Positions 7,472 through 16,825 of a stretch of DNA of 36,475 nt are shown here, in pieces (the stretch's first letter is position 1; each line of letters opens with the position of its first letter). This DNA is from an uncultured Bacilli bacterium (GTDB lineage: Bacteria; Bacillota_I; Bacilli_A; RF39; UBA660). A model generated the notes under the pieces. It saw only the letters and a list, made by a program, of their open reading frames with translations, did not search any database and was not told the DNA's origin. The stretch is from contig CALVJP010000063.1 of NCBI GenBank assembly GCA_944332215.1, positions 1 through 36,475 of the forward strand. Direction: 5' to 3'. The translations under genes and the position numbers were made by a program.

Positions 7472-8518
7472 ATGAAAAATAAAAAATGGTTAATGCCGAT
7501 TTTAGCCTTAGTCGGTTCTTTAATTTTAATCAGTCTAGTTACATATCCCATGCTTAGTATGAAAGTAAAAGATATTCCCGTGGGCATTTTATCATTAGAT
7601 GAAAGTATAGAAACGCCCAATGGGGCTATAAATGCAGGCGAAGAAATTGTTAAAAATTTAACTAAAAATAATGAAATCATTAATTGGCAATCAGCTAAAA
7701 ATATCCAAGAGTTAAATGACAATATGGATAAAGGTGAGTATTATGCCACCTTCTTAATTCCAAAAAATTTTACTAAAAGCCAATTATCTAGTCAAGACGC
7801 TAAAATAGAAGTGGTTATAAATCAAGGCAAACACCCAATGGTTTCGACCACTTTAACTCCAATGATCAATGCTCTAGCGGCTTCTAGTGGCCTCAGTTTG
7901 GATATAAAAACCATCAATAATATCCCAACAGACCAAGGAATGACTGTTATGCTATTACCTATGATGGTCGTATTATTAACTATTGTCTCTTCACTAGTAA
8001 CGGCTCTCATGACTACTTTATCATTTAAATTAAATGGCTCTAAAACAGAAAAACTAAAAAAATATTTGCTACAACTAATTTATATGCTAATAGCATCATT
8101 AGTGATTTCCTTTAGTGTCACCGGCCTTGTATCATGGATAACAGAAGTTAGTCTTGATATTTTAACAACAGCTTTATATTTAAGTACTGTTTCATTTAGT
8201 TTAATGTTATTAACTAATGGCTCTGTCAACTTGTTTGGCAAAAAAGGAATCGTAATTCCTGCTTTAATATTTATCTTCGGCATGGGGACTATTCAAATAC
8301 CATATGAATATTTAACCAGTGGCTATCAAACTTTAATTGCTTCTTGGGAGCCACTCAAATTTATTGGTGACGGCATTCGCGAAGTCTTATATCAAAATGC
8401 TGGACTTTGGAACAGTGCTTCTTTAGCACTTATAATAATGAGTGTACTTGGCATTTTATTAACCATATTGAAAATTTGCCGAAATTCACATGACAAAAAG
8501 CCAATTACTGAATCATAA
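7472..8518 (+). CDS. YhgE/Pip or ABC-2-permease-like membrane protein
   Basis: The 348-residue protein has one N-terminal membrane segment, an extracellular domain of about 150 residues, and a C-terminal block of about five to six hydrophobic segments (roughly 155-335). This is the layout of YhgE/Pip (phage infection protein-like), DUF3533 and ABC-2 type permeases. The start is the ATG preceded by AAGGAGGT; the frame extends further upstream but without a ribosome site. Such proteins next to a divergent TetR gene usually belong to stress- or drug-responsive export modules. No ATPase is encoded nearby. It is followed by a terminator. Substrate unknown. Confidence 0.7.
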   Translation: MKNKKWLMPILALVGSLILISLVTYPMLSMKVKDIPVGILSLDESIETPNGAINAGEEIVKNLTKNNEIINWQSAKNIQELNDNMDKGEYYATFLIPKNFTKSQLSSQDAKIEVVINQGKHPMVSTTLTPMINALAASSGLSLDIKTINNIPTDQGMTVMLLPMMVVLLTIVSSLVTALMTTLSFKLNGSKTEKLKKYLLQLIYMLIASLVISFSVTGLVSWITEVSLDILTTALYLSTVSFSLMLLTNGSVNLFGKKGIVIPALIFIFGMGTIQIPYEYLTSGYQTLIASWEPLKFIGDGIREVLYQNAGLWNSASLALIIMSVLGILLTILKICRNSHDKKPITES

Positions 8519-8536
8519 ATTTGATTATGAAATTTA

Positions 8537-8567
8537 AAATCATCAAACAAATCTGATGATTTTTTTT
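8537..8567 (+). terminator. terminator of the YhgE-like gene
   Basis: AAATCATCA (8537-8545) pairs perfectly with TGATGATTT (8554-8562) and is followed by a T run. Confidence 0.85.
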
Positions 8568-8601
8568 CTAAACAAAATATTTAAAAAATCAGCATAAATT
8601 A

Positions 8602-8610
8602 TGATATAAT
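8602..8610 (+). promoter_or_regulatory. extended -10 promoter of the sortase gene
   Basis: TGATATAAT lies 50 bases before the sortase ATG; no good -35 is visible, as expected for an extended -10. Confidence 0.6.
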
Positions 8611-8661
8611 TTTATAGTAAAGTTTTATTAAAAATTTGATTACTCATTAAAAGGAGGCCCT

Positions 8662-9513
8662 ATGATTAGCCGAAGAACATATCAAAAACATAAGAAACGC
8701 AAAAAAATGCTTAATAAACTTCTTTGTATTTTTATTATCATTCTTAGTCTTGGACTTCTAGTTATTTGTGCCTATAAAATATATCATTGGTTTAATGATA
8801 ATAAAAAAATTGAGGATATAAGCCAAGATATTAGTGAAGATACTGCTCAAGAAAAAAAAGCCAACGAAGAAAACACTACTAATATTAATCCGCCTGAAAA
8901 TAAAAGCGATGACTACTGGGACTATATTAAAATGGATATGTTAAGTGTTGATTTTAACGAATTAAAAAAGAAAAATCCTGATACCGTTGGTTGGATTAAA
9001 GTTAATGGGACTAATATCAATTATCCCGTCGTTCAAACTAAAGATAATGATTATTATTTAACTCACGCTTATGATAAAACCAAAAATGAAGCAGGCTGGA
9101 TTTTTGCTGATTACCGCAATAACATGACCACTTTCGATAGAAATACCATTATCTATGGCCATGGACGTTTAAATAACACGATGTTTGGTAGTTTAAAAAA
9201 TATTATCAATAGCAATTGGTATAACAATAAAAATAATTACATTATTAAATTTTCAACCCCAAGTGAAAATACTCTTTGGCAAGTTTTCAGCGTATATAGT
9301 ATTAAAGTCGAAAGTTACTATATCACTACTAATTTTGCCTCTGATCAAGAATATAATACTTTCTTACAAACTTTAAAAGGACGCAGTAAAAAAGACTTCA
9401 GTGCTAAAGTCAATGCTACCGACAAAATCATTACTCTTTCAACCTGTGAAGATGTAGCTGGTACTAAAAGAGTTGTTATGCATGCTAAATTAATAAAAAT
9501 TGAAAAAAGATAA
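8662..9513 (+). CDS. class B-like sortase
   Basis: Membrane-anchored transpeptidase (TM at about 19-40, 283 residues) that joins surface proteins to the cell wall. The catalytic triad is visible: His167 in IIYGHGRL, Cys262 in ITLSTCED and Arg270 in GTKRVVMHAKL. VGWIKVNGTNINYPVVQ (109-125) and the spacing between His and Cys are typical of the SrtB family. The start ATG has AAAAGGAGG five bases upstream and an extended -10. The likely substrate in this window is the NPETAD protein at 5698-6630; SrtB enzymes favour NPxTx signals. The gene is convergent with the CapA-like gene, 12 bp apart, sharing a hairpin. Confidence 0.92.
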   Translation: MISRRTYQKHKKRKKMLNKLLCIFIIILSLGLLVICAYKIYHWFNDNKKIEDISQDISEDTAQEKKANEENTTNINPPENKSDDYWDYIKMDMLSVDFNELKKKNPDTVGWIKVNGTNINYPVVQTKDNDYYLTHAYDKTKNEAGWIFADYRNNMTTFDRNTIIYGHGRLNNTMFGSLKNIINSNWYNNKNNYIIKFSTPSENTLWQVFSVYSIKVESYYITTNFASDQEYNTFLQTLKGRSKKDFSAKVNATDKIITLSTCEDVAGTKRVVMHAKLIKIEKR

Positions 9514-9541
9514 AGCTGGCTAAAATTAGCTGGCTTTATCT
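9503..9541 (-). terminator. hairpin between sortase and CapA-like genes
   Basis: GATAAAGC..GCTAA arms (15 of 17 positions paired) overlap both stop codons. The T run lies on the minus strand, so it best terminates the CapA-like transcript; plus-strand termination would be weak. Confidence 0.65.
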
Positions 9542-10692
9542 TCGCTAGGAGCATTAATATTAATACTATTATCATACATCTTAACTACTTGACTATATTT
9601 ATCAAATAATCTTTGATAATCACGATTATAACTACTATTCATTTGACTAAAAGGAATTACTTTAAAGTCATACCATCGATTGCCCTTTTTATAATAATTA
9701 TATAAAAGTTCATTATTCAAATTTTCCAATTTTATGGATGATTGCCCATTTTCCGTTGTTTTAACTACCTCCACAGAGCTCATTAATTCAACCATTGTAT
9801 TATAATCATTATTAGTCGACTGAGCAGAAATAAAATTACCTAGGGAATAAATAACCAAAGTATCACCAATATATGTCACTGGCTGAATAACGTGAGGGTG
9901 GGTTCCAATAATAATATCTACACCTAAGGAAGCCAAATACTCAGCTTCTCTTTGTTGTTCATCATTGGGTACAGCTTGATATTCGGTTCCCCAGTGCATT
10001 GATACCAATAAAAGATCAACTTTATCACGCACTTTTTCAATATCTGCTTTAGCTTTTTCATCACTGTATAAATTAACTAAATATTCTTTGCCTTCGGGAA
10101 CAGGTATCCCATTTGTGCCATAAGTATAAGCTAGTAAAGTATACTTAATGCCATTTTTCTCTTTGATTTTAACTTCATTACTGGACTCAAATGAGCAATA
10201 ACTACCCGCATAAAAAACATCTTTTGACTCCCAGTATTCACACGACTTCATAACCGCACTCTCACCCCGATCAAGGGTGTGGTTGGTGGCCAAATTAACT
10301 AGGTTAAATCCCGCATCAAGCATCGCATCACCAAATTCCCATGGAGAATTAAAAGTCGGATAATCCGAAAGGCCAAGACTGGTGCCCCCCAAAATTGTCT
10401 CTTGATTATAAAAGGCAAGATCATACTGTTGCACGATTGGCTTAATTAATTCAATTTGGCTAGTAAAATCATACACCCCATTTGTATAAGCATCTTTATA
10501 CACAGATGAATGTATTAAAGCATCCCCTACCATTACTAAACTTAATTTTTGAGTTTCCACTTTTTCTTCAGTAAATTTTTCTTTAGGCAGTTTTGAAGTT
10601 TCTTCTTCTTTAATATTTAACCAATAAATGTATAATCCTGCCCCTAATCCTATCAATATCAAAACTAATATAATCCATTTTATTTTTTTCAT
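9526..10692 (-). CDS. CapA-family (PgsA-like) metallophosphatase-fold protein
   Basis: One N-terminal membrane segment is followed by the CapA fold. The metal-site motifs in order are SLVMVGDALIHSS, DLAFYNQETILGG, NLVNLATNHTLDRG, LLVSMHWGTEY and IIIGTHPHVIQP. CapA/PgsA proteins take part in poly-gamma-glutamate or other capsule polymer export and belong to the calcineurin-like metallophosphatase superfamily. No capBC genes are nearby, so a capsule role is not shown here; an extracytoplasmic phosphodiesterase or wall function is possible. The start used is the second possible one (ATG), since GGAAAAGTGACT gives it better spacing than the GTG two codons before. A small lipoprotein and cardiolipin synthase follow upstream on the same strand with short gaps. 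Confidence 0.82.
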   Translation of the reverse strand: MKKIKWIILVLILIGLGAGLYIYWLNIKEEETSKLPKEKFTEEKVETQKLSLVMVGDALIHSSVYKDAYTNGVYDFTSQIELIKPIVQQYDLAFYNQETILGGTSLGLSDYPTFNSPWEFGDAMLDAGFNLVNLATNHTLDRGESAVMKSCEYWESKDVFYAGSYCSFESSNEVKIKEKNGIKYTLLAYTYGTNGIPVPEGKEYLVNLYSDEKAKADIEKVRDKVDLLLVSMHWGTEYQAVPNDEQQREAEYLASLGVDIIIGTHPHVIQPVTYIGDTLVIYSLGNFISAQSTNNDYNTMVELMSSVEVVKTTENGQSSIKLENLNNELLYNYYKKGNRWYDFKVIPFSQMNSSYNRDYQRLFDKYSQVVKMYDNSININAPSEDKAS

Positions 10693-10724
10693 AGTCACTT
10701 TTCCATTATAAAGCTTAAAAATAA

Positions 10725-11000
10725 CTATTCACAACTGCCACCAATACTTTGCATATATACTTTTAAAGCTTCCTTTCCTTCTTCATTATTTGTAGCACTC
10801 GTAAAGTACTCGCCATTTATTTCGGCAATTTCGGCTGGATTTTTTTGCTTACCGTCTATTTTATACATGCTAATTAGGCCATTGTTTAATACAACCTCAG
10901 CTGACTTTCCATTAACCGTGCAAGTAACTGTTTCGCCCCCAGTACTACATCCGGTTAATAAAACGACACTAATAATTAATCCAAACAATATATTTTTCAT
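10725..11000 (-). CDS. small lipoprotein of unknown function
   Basis: A 91-residue product with a lipoprotein signal peptide ending LLTGC, lipidated at Cys18, then a compact domain of about 70 residues with two further Cys (TCTVNGK and GGSCE ends) that could form a disulphide. AGAGG lies six bases before the ATG. It sits 14 bases downstream of cardiolipin synthase and 32 upstream of the CapA-like gene, so the three are probably co-transcribed as an envelope operon. I do not recognise the family. Confidence 0.75.
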   Translation of the reverse strand: MKNILFGLIISVVLLTGCSTGGETVTCTVNGKSAEVVLNNGLISMYKIDGKQKNPAEIAEINGEYFTSATNNEEGKEALKVYMQSIGGSCE

Positions 11001-11014
11001 TTTTTACCTCTTTT

Positions 11015-12562
11015 CTACATTAATGGGGCAAAAGCTTTTAAAATTTGACGTTTCAATTCATGTAATTTGGTTAGTTTTTCCTGGGTATTAATAAAAATTT
11101 CTTTGCTTTTTTCCAAGGTATCCATATAGTCTTTTTTAATATCTTTGATGACCCTAGCACCATATAACCATACACCATTTTCAAAATGTAAATATAAACT
11201 ACGATAATCCAGATTTACCGTCCCCACTGTGGCATATATATCATCAACAATAAATGTTTTTGCATGAATAAAGCCTGGCATATATTCATAAATTTTCACC
11301 CCGCACTCTAAAAGCTGATTATAATAAGCCTTAGTTACCTCATTAATCATTTTTTTATCAGGAATATTTGGGGTAATTATTCTTACATCAATGCCACTTT
11401 TCGCCGCATTGCATAAAGCTGTCATCATTTCATTATCAATAATAAGATAAGGCGTTGTAATATAAATATAATGATTAGCCTTATTAATTAAATTAAGATA
11501 AATCGTTTCTCCCGTAGCCTCATGATCCCATGGATTATCACAATATGGAATAACAAACCCATCCGACTTAATATTTTGTAAATCAGCCTTTTCTGGCAAA
11601 TAATTTCGATAACTATATTTATCACCAGTGACAAAATCCCATAATGTCATAAACATAATCGTCATATTCCAAGCAGCTTCACCTTTCAACATAATACCAT
11701 TATCTTTCCAATGCCCGTATTTGACTTTCGCATTAATATACTCATCTGCTAGATTAATACCGCCTGTAAAAGCCACATACCCATCAATGACAACAATTTT
11801 TCGGTGATCCCTATTATTAAACTTCGACCTTAAAACGGGAACAAAACGATTAAAAATAGTTGCTTTAATACCATAACTAGCTAAAATTTTCGGATAATTA
11901 CTCGGCAAAAGCATAATTGAGCCTAAATCATCATACATAAATCTAACTTCCACTCCAGCTCGCACTTTTTCTTTTAAAACCTCTAAAATACTATTCCACA
12001 TTTGGCCCTCTTCGACAATAAAAAATTCCATAAAAATATACTTCTTGGCTTTTTTTAATTCTTCAAGTAGCCTTTTATAGTATTCCTCACCTATTTTAAA
12101 ATATTCAGATTCGGTTTTTTTACAAACTGGTGATAGTGAATAACGGTTAATATATTTAGCTTGATTATACGCAATAATGTTTTCAGACTTTAACCCATCC
12201 AGTACCGTCTTATCCTGTTTAATATTTTTTAGTTGATGATAATAAATTTCTCGTAATTTTCTCTTTTCCCGCCGACTTAATTGATCACCACCAAATAATA
12301 GATAAATAATAAGCCCAACTACTGGTAAAATCAAGATTACCATAATCCAAGCTATTTTATAACCAGGATTAGTCTTGCCATTAATAATAAAAATGCTCAT
12401 TAAAATCCCTAAAATATAACTACCTATATAAAAATAAACAAAATAGTTGATGTTAAATTTCCAGACCATAAAAAGCACCATAATAACTTCTAAAATTATC
12501 ACTGTAGCCACAACAAATAAACGGTGAGTCAGAAAACCCATTAATTTTTTTATTGTTGTCAT
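11015..12562 (-). CDS. cls: cardiolipin synthase
   Basis: Two-HKD phospholipase D-type enzyme of 515 residues that condenses two phosphatidylglycerols into cardiolipin and glycerol at the membrane. Membrane segments lie at about 13-33, 40-60 and 70-90. HKD motifs are DHRKIVVID (His253, Lys255, Asp260) with the following GG-N, and IHAKTFIVD (His433, Lys435, Asp440) with GTVNLDYRS. Length and layout match bacterial ClsA. The Arg before His253 is encoded by AGG, which shows AGG is read as Arg. GGGGTGA precedes the ATG. First gene of the apparent cls-lipoprotein-capA unit. Confidence 0.95.
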   Translation of the reverse strand: MTTIKKLMGFLTHRLFVVATVIILEVIMVLFMVWKFNINYFVYFYIGSYILGILMSIFIINGKTNPGYKIAWIMVILILPVVGLIIYLLFGGDQLSRREKRKLREIYYHQLKNIKQDKTVLDGLKSENIIAYNQAKYINRYSLSPVCKKTESEYFKIGEEYYKRLLEELKKAKKYIFMEFFIVEEGQMWNSILEVLKEKVRAGVEVRFMYDDLGSIMLLPSNYPKILASYGIKATIFNRFVPVLRSKFNNRDHRKIVVIDGYVAFTGGINLADEYINAKVKYGHWKDNGIMLKGEAAWNMTIMFMTLWDFVTGDKYSYRNYLPEKADLQNIKSDGFVIPYCDNPWDHEATGETIYLNLINKANHYIYITTPYLIIDNEMMTALCNAAKSGIDVRIITPNIPDKKMINEVTKAYYNQLLECGVKIYEYMPGFIHAKTFIVDDIYATVGTVNLDYRSLYLHFENGVWLYGARVIKDIKKDYMDTLEKSKEIFINTQEKLTKLHELKRQILKAFAPLM

Positions 12563-12642
12563 TAACTCACCCCATTTCCTAACTCACTTAGATTATACAA
12601 CATTTAACTCAAATATACAAACATGACCAAAAAAGACAAAAG

Positions 12643-12670
12643 TTGACATTATAGTAAAACATGATATACT
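12643..12670 (+). promoter_or_regulatory. sigma-A type promoter
   Basis: TTGACA (12643-12648), 16 bp, then TATACT (12665-12670) with an upstream TG giving an extended -10. It drives the DUF1113 gene; the leader is about 58 nt. Confidence 0.85.
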
Positions 12671-12734
12671 ATGGGTAATGTGGACATATTTATCTTACAA
12701 CACATGGCCATATAATACTAAAAAGGATGGTAGT

Positions 12735-13385
12735 ATGAAAGCAAAAAAAGAAGTAATTTTTGCCGAAGGGTTTTGTCTAAAAAAAATCTTTTGGGTTTTC
12801 CTTTTTGGATGTGTATTTGGATGTGTCTTTGAAATGATCACTCATTTTCTGCAACACGGAGAATGGGTTTCTAGGCGTGGACTTATTTATGGCCCCTTAA
12901 ATCCGGTCTATGGTATCGGTGCCGTTTTATTCACTTTACTGACGAAGCAAAAAAACATCATACTTATTTTTATCAGCGGAGCCCTCTTAGGTGGTAGCTT
13001 TGAATATATTTGTTCTTTAATTCAAGAATATATTTTTGGGACTGTTTCATGGGATTATAGCCATAAATTTTTAAATATTGGTGGCCGCACCAGTTTGTTC
13101 TACATGGTCTGCTGGGGTATTCTCTCGGTGATATTTGTTAAATTAATCTATCCCCCTTTCTCAAATTGGATTGAAAAATTTCCTGTCAAATTTGGAAATA
13201 TCTTAACCCTTATTCTTTTAGCCTTAGTTGTTCTCGATTGCACCATTTCCATTTTAGCTTGTCATCGCCACGATGAACGCCGGCACAACGAAGAGCCAAG
13301 TAATCAATTTGAAGTTTTTCTCGATAAAACTTATCCTGATGAACGTTTGGCTAAAATATTTGAAAATGCGAAAGAAGCCAATTAA
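12735..13385 (+). CDS. DUF1113/CmpB-type multi-pass membrane protein
   Basis: The 216-residue protein has about five hydrophobic segments and the family hallmarks GLIYGPLNPVYGIGA, GALLGGSFEYICSL and WDYSHKFLNIGGR.SL. These mark the PF06541 (DUF1113) family often labelled putative ABC transporter permease; its true function is not established. The soluble C-terminus (about 175-216) is charged. The ATG chosen has AAGGATGG five bases before it; the longer frame has no such site. It is convergent with the division-PBP gene across a shared hairpin. Confidence 0.8.
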   Translation: MKAKKEVIFAEGFCLKKIFWVFLFGCVFGCVFEMITHFLQHGEWVSRRGLIYGPLNPVYGIGAVLFTLLTKQKNIILIFISGALLGGSFEYICSLIQEYIFGTVSWDYSHKFLNIGGRTSLFYMVCWGILSVIFVKLIYPPFSNWIEKFPVKFGNILTLILLALVVLDCTISILACHRHDERRHNEEPSNQFEVFLDKTYPDERLAKIFENAKEAN

Positions 13386-13396
13386 GGCTTCTTTTA
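13371..13396. terminator. bidirectional terminator hairpin
   Basis: AAAGAAGCC (13371-13379) and GGCTTCTTT (13386-13394) form a perfect 9-bp stem with a 6-base loop holding the DUF1113 stop. It lies between convergent genes; T runs are short on both strands. Confidence 0.75.
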
Positions 13397-15577
13397 TTGT
13401 TCCAAATTATCAACATCATATTTTTCTTCCAATTTTATTTTAACCGTACTATCATTAACTAAGGCACCGGGCTCTATAGATTGCTCTTTAACGTAACCAT
13501 AACCTTCAATTTCATACTTATAGCCTAAAGCTTCCATTAAATTAATGACTTCAGAACGAGAATACCCATTTAAATCAGGCATTTTATTTTGTCCTCCATT
13601 AGTAATTAGGAATACTTTATCATATGATAGAATTTTTTCCCCTTGGTTAGGATACTGATTAATGATTTTATCACCATCACCAATGACAACAGTTTTAATA
13701 TTACTCGCTTCCAACTCTTTTTTAACTTCAGTCAAGTTTTTATTAATATACGATTTTAAGGTCAGTGACGTCACATTACTATTGGTATTCGTCGTAGTAA
13801 ACATGCCTTTATATTTGGCAATATTCTTCATTAAATTAGTGACAGCATCACTTAGCATAATCGAAGTCCCTACATTAGGTCTTTTGACCGCGGCATAAAT
13901 AATAATTTCCGGATCATCTTTCGGAAACATACCAGCGAACGAATAAATATAGGCATTATCCCCTTTTAAATATCCGCCTTTTTCCGAAGCGATTTGGGCA
14001 GTTCCCGTTTTACCAATAACTTCAAAACCGTCTATTTTATAGCGTCTCCCCGTCGCCAAATTATCCTCGCTATTAACGACATCATACATTAAATCTTTAA
14101 TTTGATCAATCGTACTTTGACTGACCACCGCCTCCGATTTTTCCACCTTACGCTTATAAGTCGTTTTTCCCGTATTTGGATTAACTATTTTTGACACAAT
14201 ATGGGGCGTTAAAGCTTTACCATCATTAGCAATTATCGATAAAGCCTTTAAATGTTGAACCACCGTAGTATTAATACCTTGTCCAAAAGCGGCATTAGCC
14301 ACCTCTACGGGGTATTTAAAGCCTAATTTCCCACTGGCCTCACGTGCTAAATCAATGCCTGTAGTCTTGCCAAAACCATACTTATTAAAACACTCTTTTA
14401 AATCATTTTTATCGATGAATTTATTTATCATCGAGCTAACGCCCACATTACTAGAATATTCAAAACCTTTGTCATAAGTAATTGTCCCAAATCCTGTATT
14501 ATTCCAGTCTCTAATGGTTGCATCAGCAATATCAATGCTTCCTGATTTAAACGTATCTGTGCCATTATAAGTTCCTTTTTCAATTGCACACATATAAGTA
14601 TAAATCTTCATCGTACTACCGGGCTCAAACGCATTTGACACTAGTAAATTTTCATAATTAGTAATATCCCGTGTATTTGGATTAAACGATGGCGTTGAAG
14701 CCGAAGCTAAAATATCTCCCGTTTTAGCATCCATCACAGAAATAATCGCCCAATCAGGCTCATATTTCTCATCAATAGCTTTCACTTCCGTTTCCGTAAA
14801 TCTTTGAATATTGGAATCTAAAGTTAAATAAATATTACTGCCATCAATGGCATCTATTCGTTCTTCCGCCGTATCTGGAATTTTATAGCCAAATCGATCC
14901 TGCTGATATTTTTGATAACCATCTGTTCCTTTTAAAATGTTGTCAAACTTAGCCTCAATACCAAGTTCACCATCAATAGTCGTCGTCACTTTACCAGATT
15001 TACTGACTTTTTCATTGGTTTTAGCATAGCCTAAAATATAAGAGGCAAAATCACCATTTGGATAATAACGTTTATACGTTTCTGTAAAATCAATTCCTGG
15101 TAAATTAAGGGCTACAATTTCATCCTTTTTAAGTTCGGTAATATTTTTCCCAGCCAGTCCTAATTCCACTTGATATTTGTCCTCATCTTTCCCCTTTTGT
15201 AAACGTTCCTGAATACTACTAGCATCGGTTTCTAAAACCTCAGCTAAAGCTTTAGCTGTTCCCTCAATATCTTTAACATAATTAATCTTACTACCACTGC
15301 TACGAGATTCATCTAAATAAGCAATAATAGTATAAGAAGTCACGTTATGAGCTAAAACATCGCCCTCCATATCATAAATAGTTCCCCTTTTTGCAATTAA
15401 AGTTTTTGACACTGTATTACGATTAGAAGCAAACTGTTGAATATCGTGACCATTAACCGTTGGTGATAAGGCTAAATAACAATAACGACCAAAAAGAATA
15501 ATTAAGCAACCAAAAAAAACAAAAAAGACTTTTTTCGGAAATTTCCAATTGTTACTTTTTTGTTTTTTATTTGCCAC
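13394..15577 (-). CDS. ftsI: division penicillin-binding protein (FtsI/PBP2B type) with PASTA domains
   Basis: Class B transpeptidase of 727 residues for septal peptidoglycan. It has a membrane anchor (16-37), a dimerisation domain with RGTIYDMEGDVLA, STMK (321-324), SSN (375-377) and KTGT (523-526), all intact. Two PASTA-like segments follow (about 600-660 and 662-720). It lies directly after ftsL in the mraZ-rsmH-ftsL-PBP order, which fixes it as the division PBP. The start is GTG, 4 bases after GAGGTGTTAAA begins. The chain continues no further: mraY and murD are not downstream, and the convergent DUF1113 gene ends the cluster. Confidence 0.95.
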   Translation of the reverse strand: MANKKQKSNNWKFPKKVFFVFFGCLIILFGRYCYLALSPTVNGHDIQQFASNRNTVSKTLIAKRGTIYDMEGDVLAHNVTSYTIIAYLDESRSSGSKINYVKDIEGTAKALAEVLETDASSIQERLQKGKDEDKYQVELGLAGKNITELKKDEIVALNLPGIDFTETYKRYYPNGDFASYILGYAKTNEKVSKSGKVTTTIDGELGIEAKFDNILKGTDGYQKYQQDRFGYKIPDTAEERIDAIDGSNIYLTLDSNIQRFTETEVKAIDEKYEPDWAIISVMDAKTGDILASASTPSFNPNTRDITNYENLLVSNAFEPGSTMKIYTYMCAIEKGTYNGTDTFKSGSIDIADATIRDWNNTGFGTITYDKGFEYSSNVGVSSMINKFIDKNDLKECFNKYGFGKTTGIDLAREASGKLGFKYPVEVANAAFGQGINTTVVQHLKALSIIANDGKALTPHIVSKIVNPNTGKTTYKRKVEKSEAVVSQSTIDQIKDLMYDVVNSEDNLATGRRYKIDGFEVIGKTGTAQIASEKGGYLKGDNAYIYSFAGMFPKDDPEIIIYAAVKRPNVGTSIMLSDAVTNLMKNIAKYKGMFTTTNTNSNVTSLTLKSYINKNLTEVKKELEASNIKTVVIGDGDKIINQYPNQGEKILSYDKVFLITNGGQNKMPDLNGYSRSEVINLMEALGYKYEIEGYGYVKEQSIEPGALVNDSTVKIKLEEKYDVDNLEQ

Positions 15578-15590
15578 TTTAACACCTCAT

Positions 15591-15887
15591 TTATTCATTA
15601 ACGATAATGATATTATCATTATTATACGCTAGTCCCATTTCTTTGACAACACCTTTAACGTTTTCAAACGAAGTAAGTTCATTTACTTTCATTGTCAAAC
15701 TTTCATTTTTTTTCGTTTGACTATCGATATTATATTTAACTTCCTCGATACTCATCTTAAGTTCACTGATTGAAGCCCCGCAGAAAGTCTTAATTCCAAG
15801 TGAAAAAACAAATGCAAAAACAATTACCATATATAGTAATCTTTCACCTTTAGTAATTTTTGCTTTTCTTACCTTCTTTTTGGCCAT
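15591..15887 (-). CDS. ftsL: cell division protein FtsL
   Basis: A short bitopic protein: basic N-terminus (KKKVRKAK), one membrane segment (about 17-37), then a heptad-patterned extracellular coil of about 60 residues. The position between rsmH and the division PBP identifies it, since FtsL sequences are poorly conserved. An in-frame GTG three codons earlier (15896) is an alternative start; AAGGAAGGA lies upstream of both. FtsL forms a complex with FtsB/DivIC and recruits FtsW-FtsI to the septum. Confidence 0.85.
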   Translation of the reverse strand: MAKKKVRKAKITKGERLLYMVIVFAFVFSLGIKTFCGASISELKMSIEEVKYNIDSQTKKNESLTMKVNELTSFENVKGVVKEMGLAYNNDNIIIVNE

Positions 15888-15905
15888 ATTATCCACGGTC
15901 CTTCC

Positions 15906-16817
15906 TTACATTTTTTCTATCACTCTTAATCGGGCACTACGGGCACGGGGGTTTTGTAAAATTTCTTCCTCACAAGGTACAATATTGGCCACCACTTTAA
16001 ACTTTGGCTGATACGCCTCAGGAATAATTGGTAACTTAGCCAGTTCTTTTGGCACCTTACTCACTTCATTAAAAATTTGTTTACAAATTCTATCTTCCAA
16101 AGAATGAAATGTAATAACACATATGCGGCCTTTAGGCTTTAATAAATCCAAAGCATCTTTTAAAGCCGTTTCGAACACTTCTAATTCGTTATTAACTTCA
16201 ATTCTAATCGCTTGAAAAACTTTTCGCGCCGGATGACCTTTTTTGCGGTATTTTTCAGGTACACTATTTTTGATTATCTCAGCTAATTCAAGCGTTGTCA
16301 CAATTCTTTTGTTTTCACGGTATTTAACGATAGCTTCAGCAATACTACTCGCGTATTTCTCTTCACCATAACGATAAAATATTTTAGTTAATTTTTCATA
16401 GCTATAATTATTAACTACCTCGTCAGCTTTTAACTGATCATTTTGATTCATGCGCATATCCAGCGCAGCATCCTTATGAAAACTAAAACCACGCTCCGCC
16501 TCATCGAGTTGAGGCGATGACACCCCTAAATCAAATAAAATTCCGTTAACTTTAACTTTCCTTTTATTCATTTCTTCTTTTATATTTTTGAAATTAGTTT
16601 TAATAATTTCAAAATTAAAGCCAGCCTCTTCCAATCTTTTTTTAGCATTCTTTATAGCTTGATCATCTTGATCAAAAGCATAGAGAAAACCTTTTGGAAT
16701 TTTTTTTAAAATTTGGCTGCTATGGCCGCCATACCCTAGAGTACAATCGATAATAATACTATCTTCTTGTAAATTCAAATATCTAATACTTTCTTCTAAT
16801 AACACACTAGTATGCAT
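15906..16817 (-). CDS. rsmH: 16S rRNA (cytosine1402-N4)-methyltransferase
   Basis: The 303-residue SAM-dependent enzyme (MraW/RsmH) modifies the ribosomal P-site. It carries the SAM loop DCTLGYGGHS (about 24-33), FDLGVSSPQLD (about 96-106), HPARKVFQAIRIEVNNE and CVITFHSLEDR, all standard for the family. ATG with AGGAGGATTT upstream. It is 8 bases after mraZ and 9 or more before ftsL in one operon. Confidence 0.97.
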   Translation of the reverse strand: MHTSVLLEESIRYLNLQEDSIIIDCTLGYGGHSSQILKKIPKGFLYAFDQDDQAIKNAKKRLEEAGFNFEIIKTNFKNIKEEMNKRKVKVNGILFDLGVSSPQLDEAERGFSFHKDAALDMRMNQNDQLKADEVVNNYSYEKLTKIFYRYGEEKYASSIAEAIVKYRENKRIVTTLELAEIIKNSVPEKYRKKGHPARKVFQAIRIEVNNELEVFETALKDALDLLKPKGRICVITFHSLEDRICKQIFNEVSKVPKELAKLPIIPEAYQPKFKVVANIVPCEEEILQNPRARSARLRVIEKM

Positions 16818-16825
16818 AAATCCTC

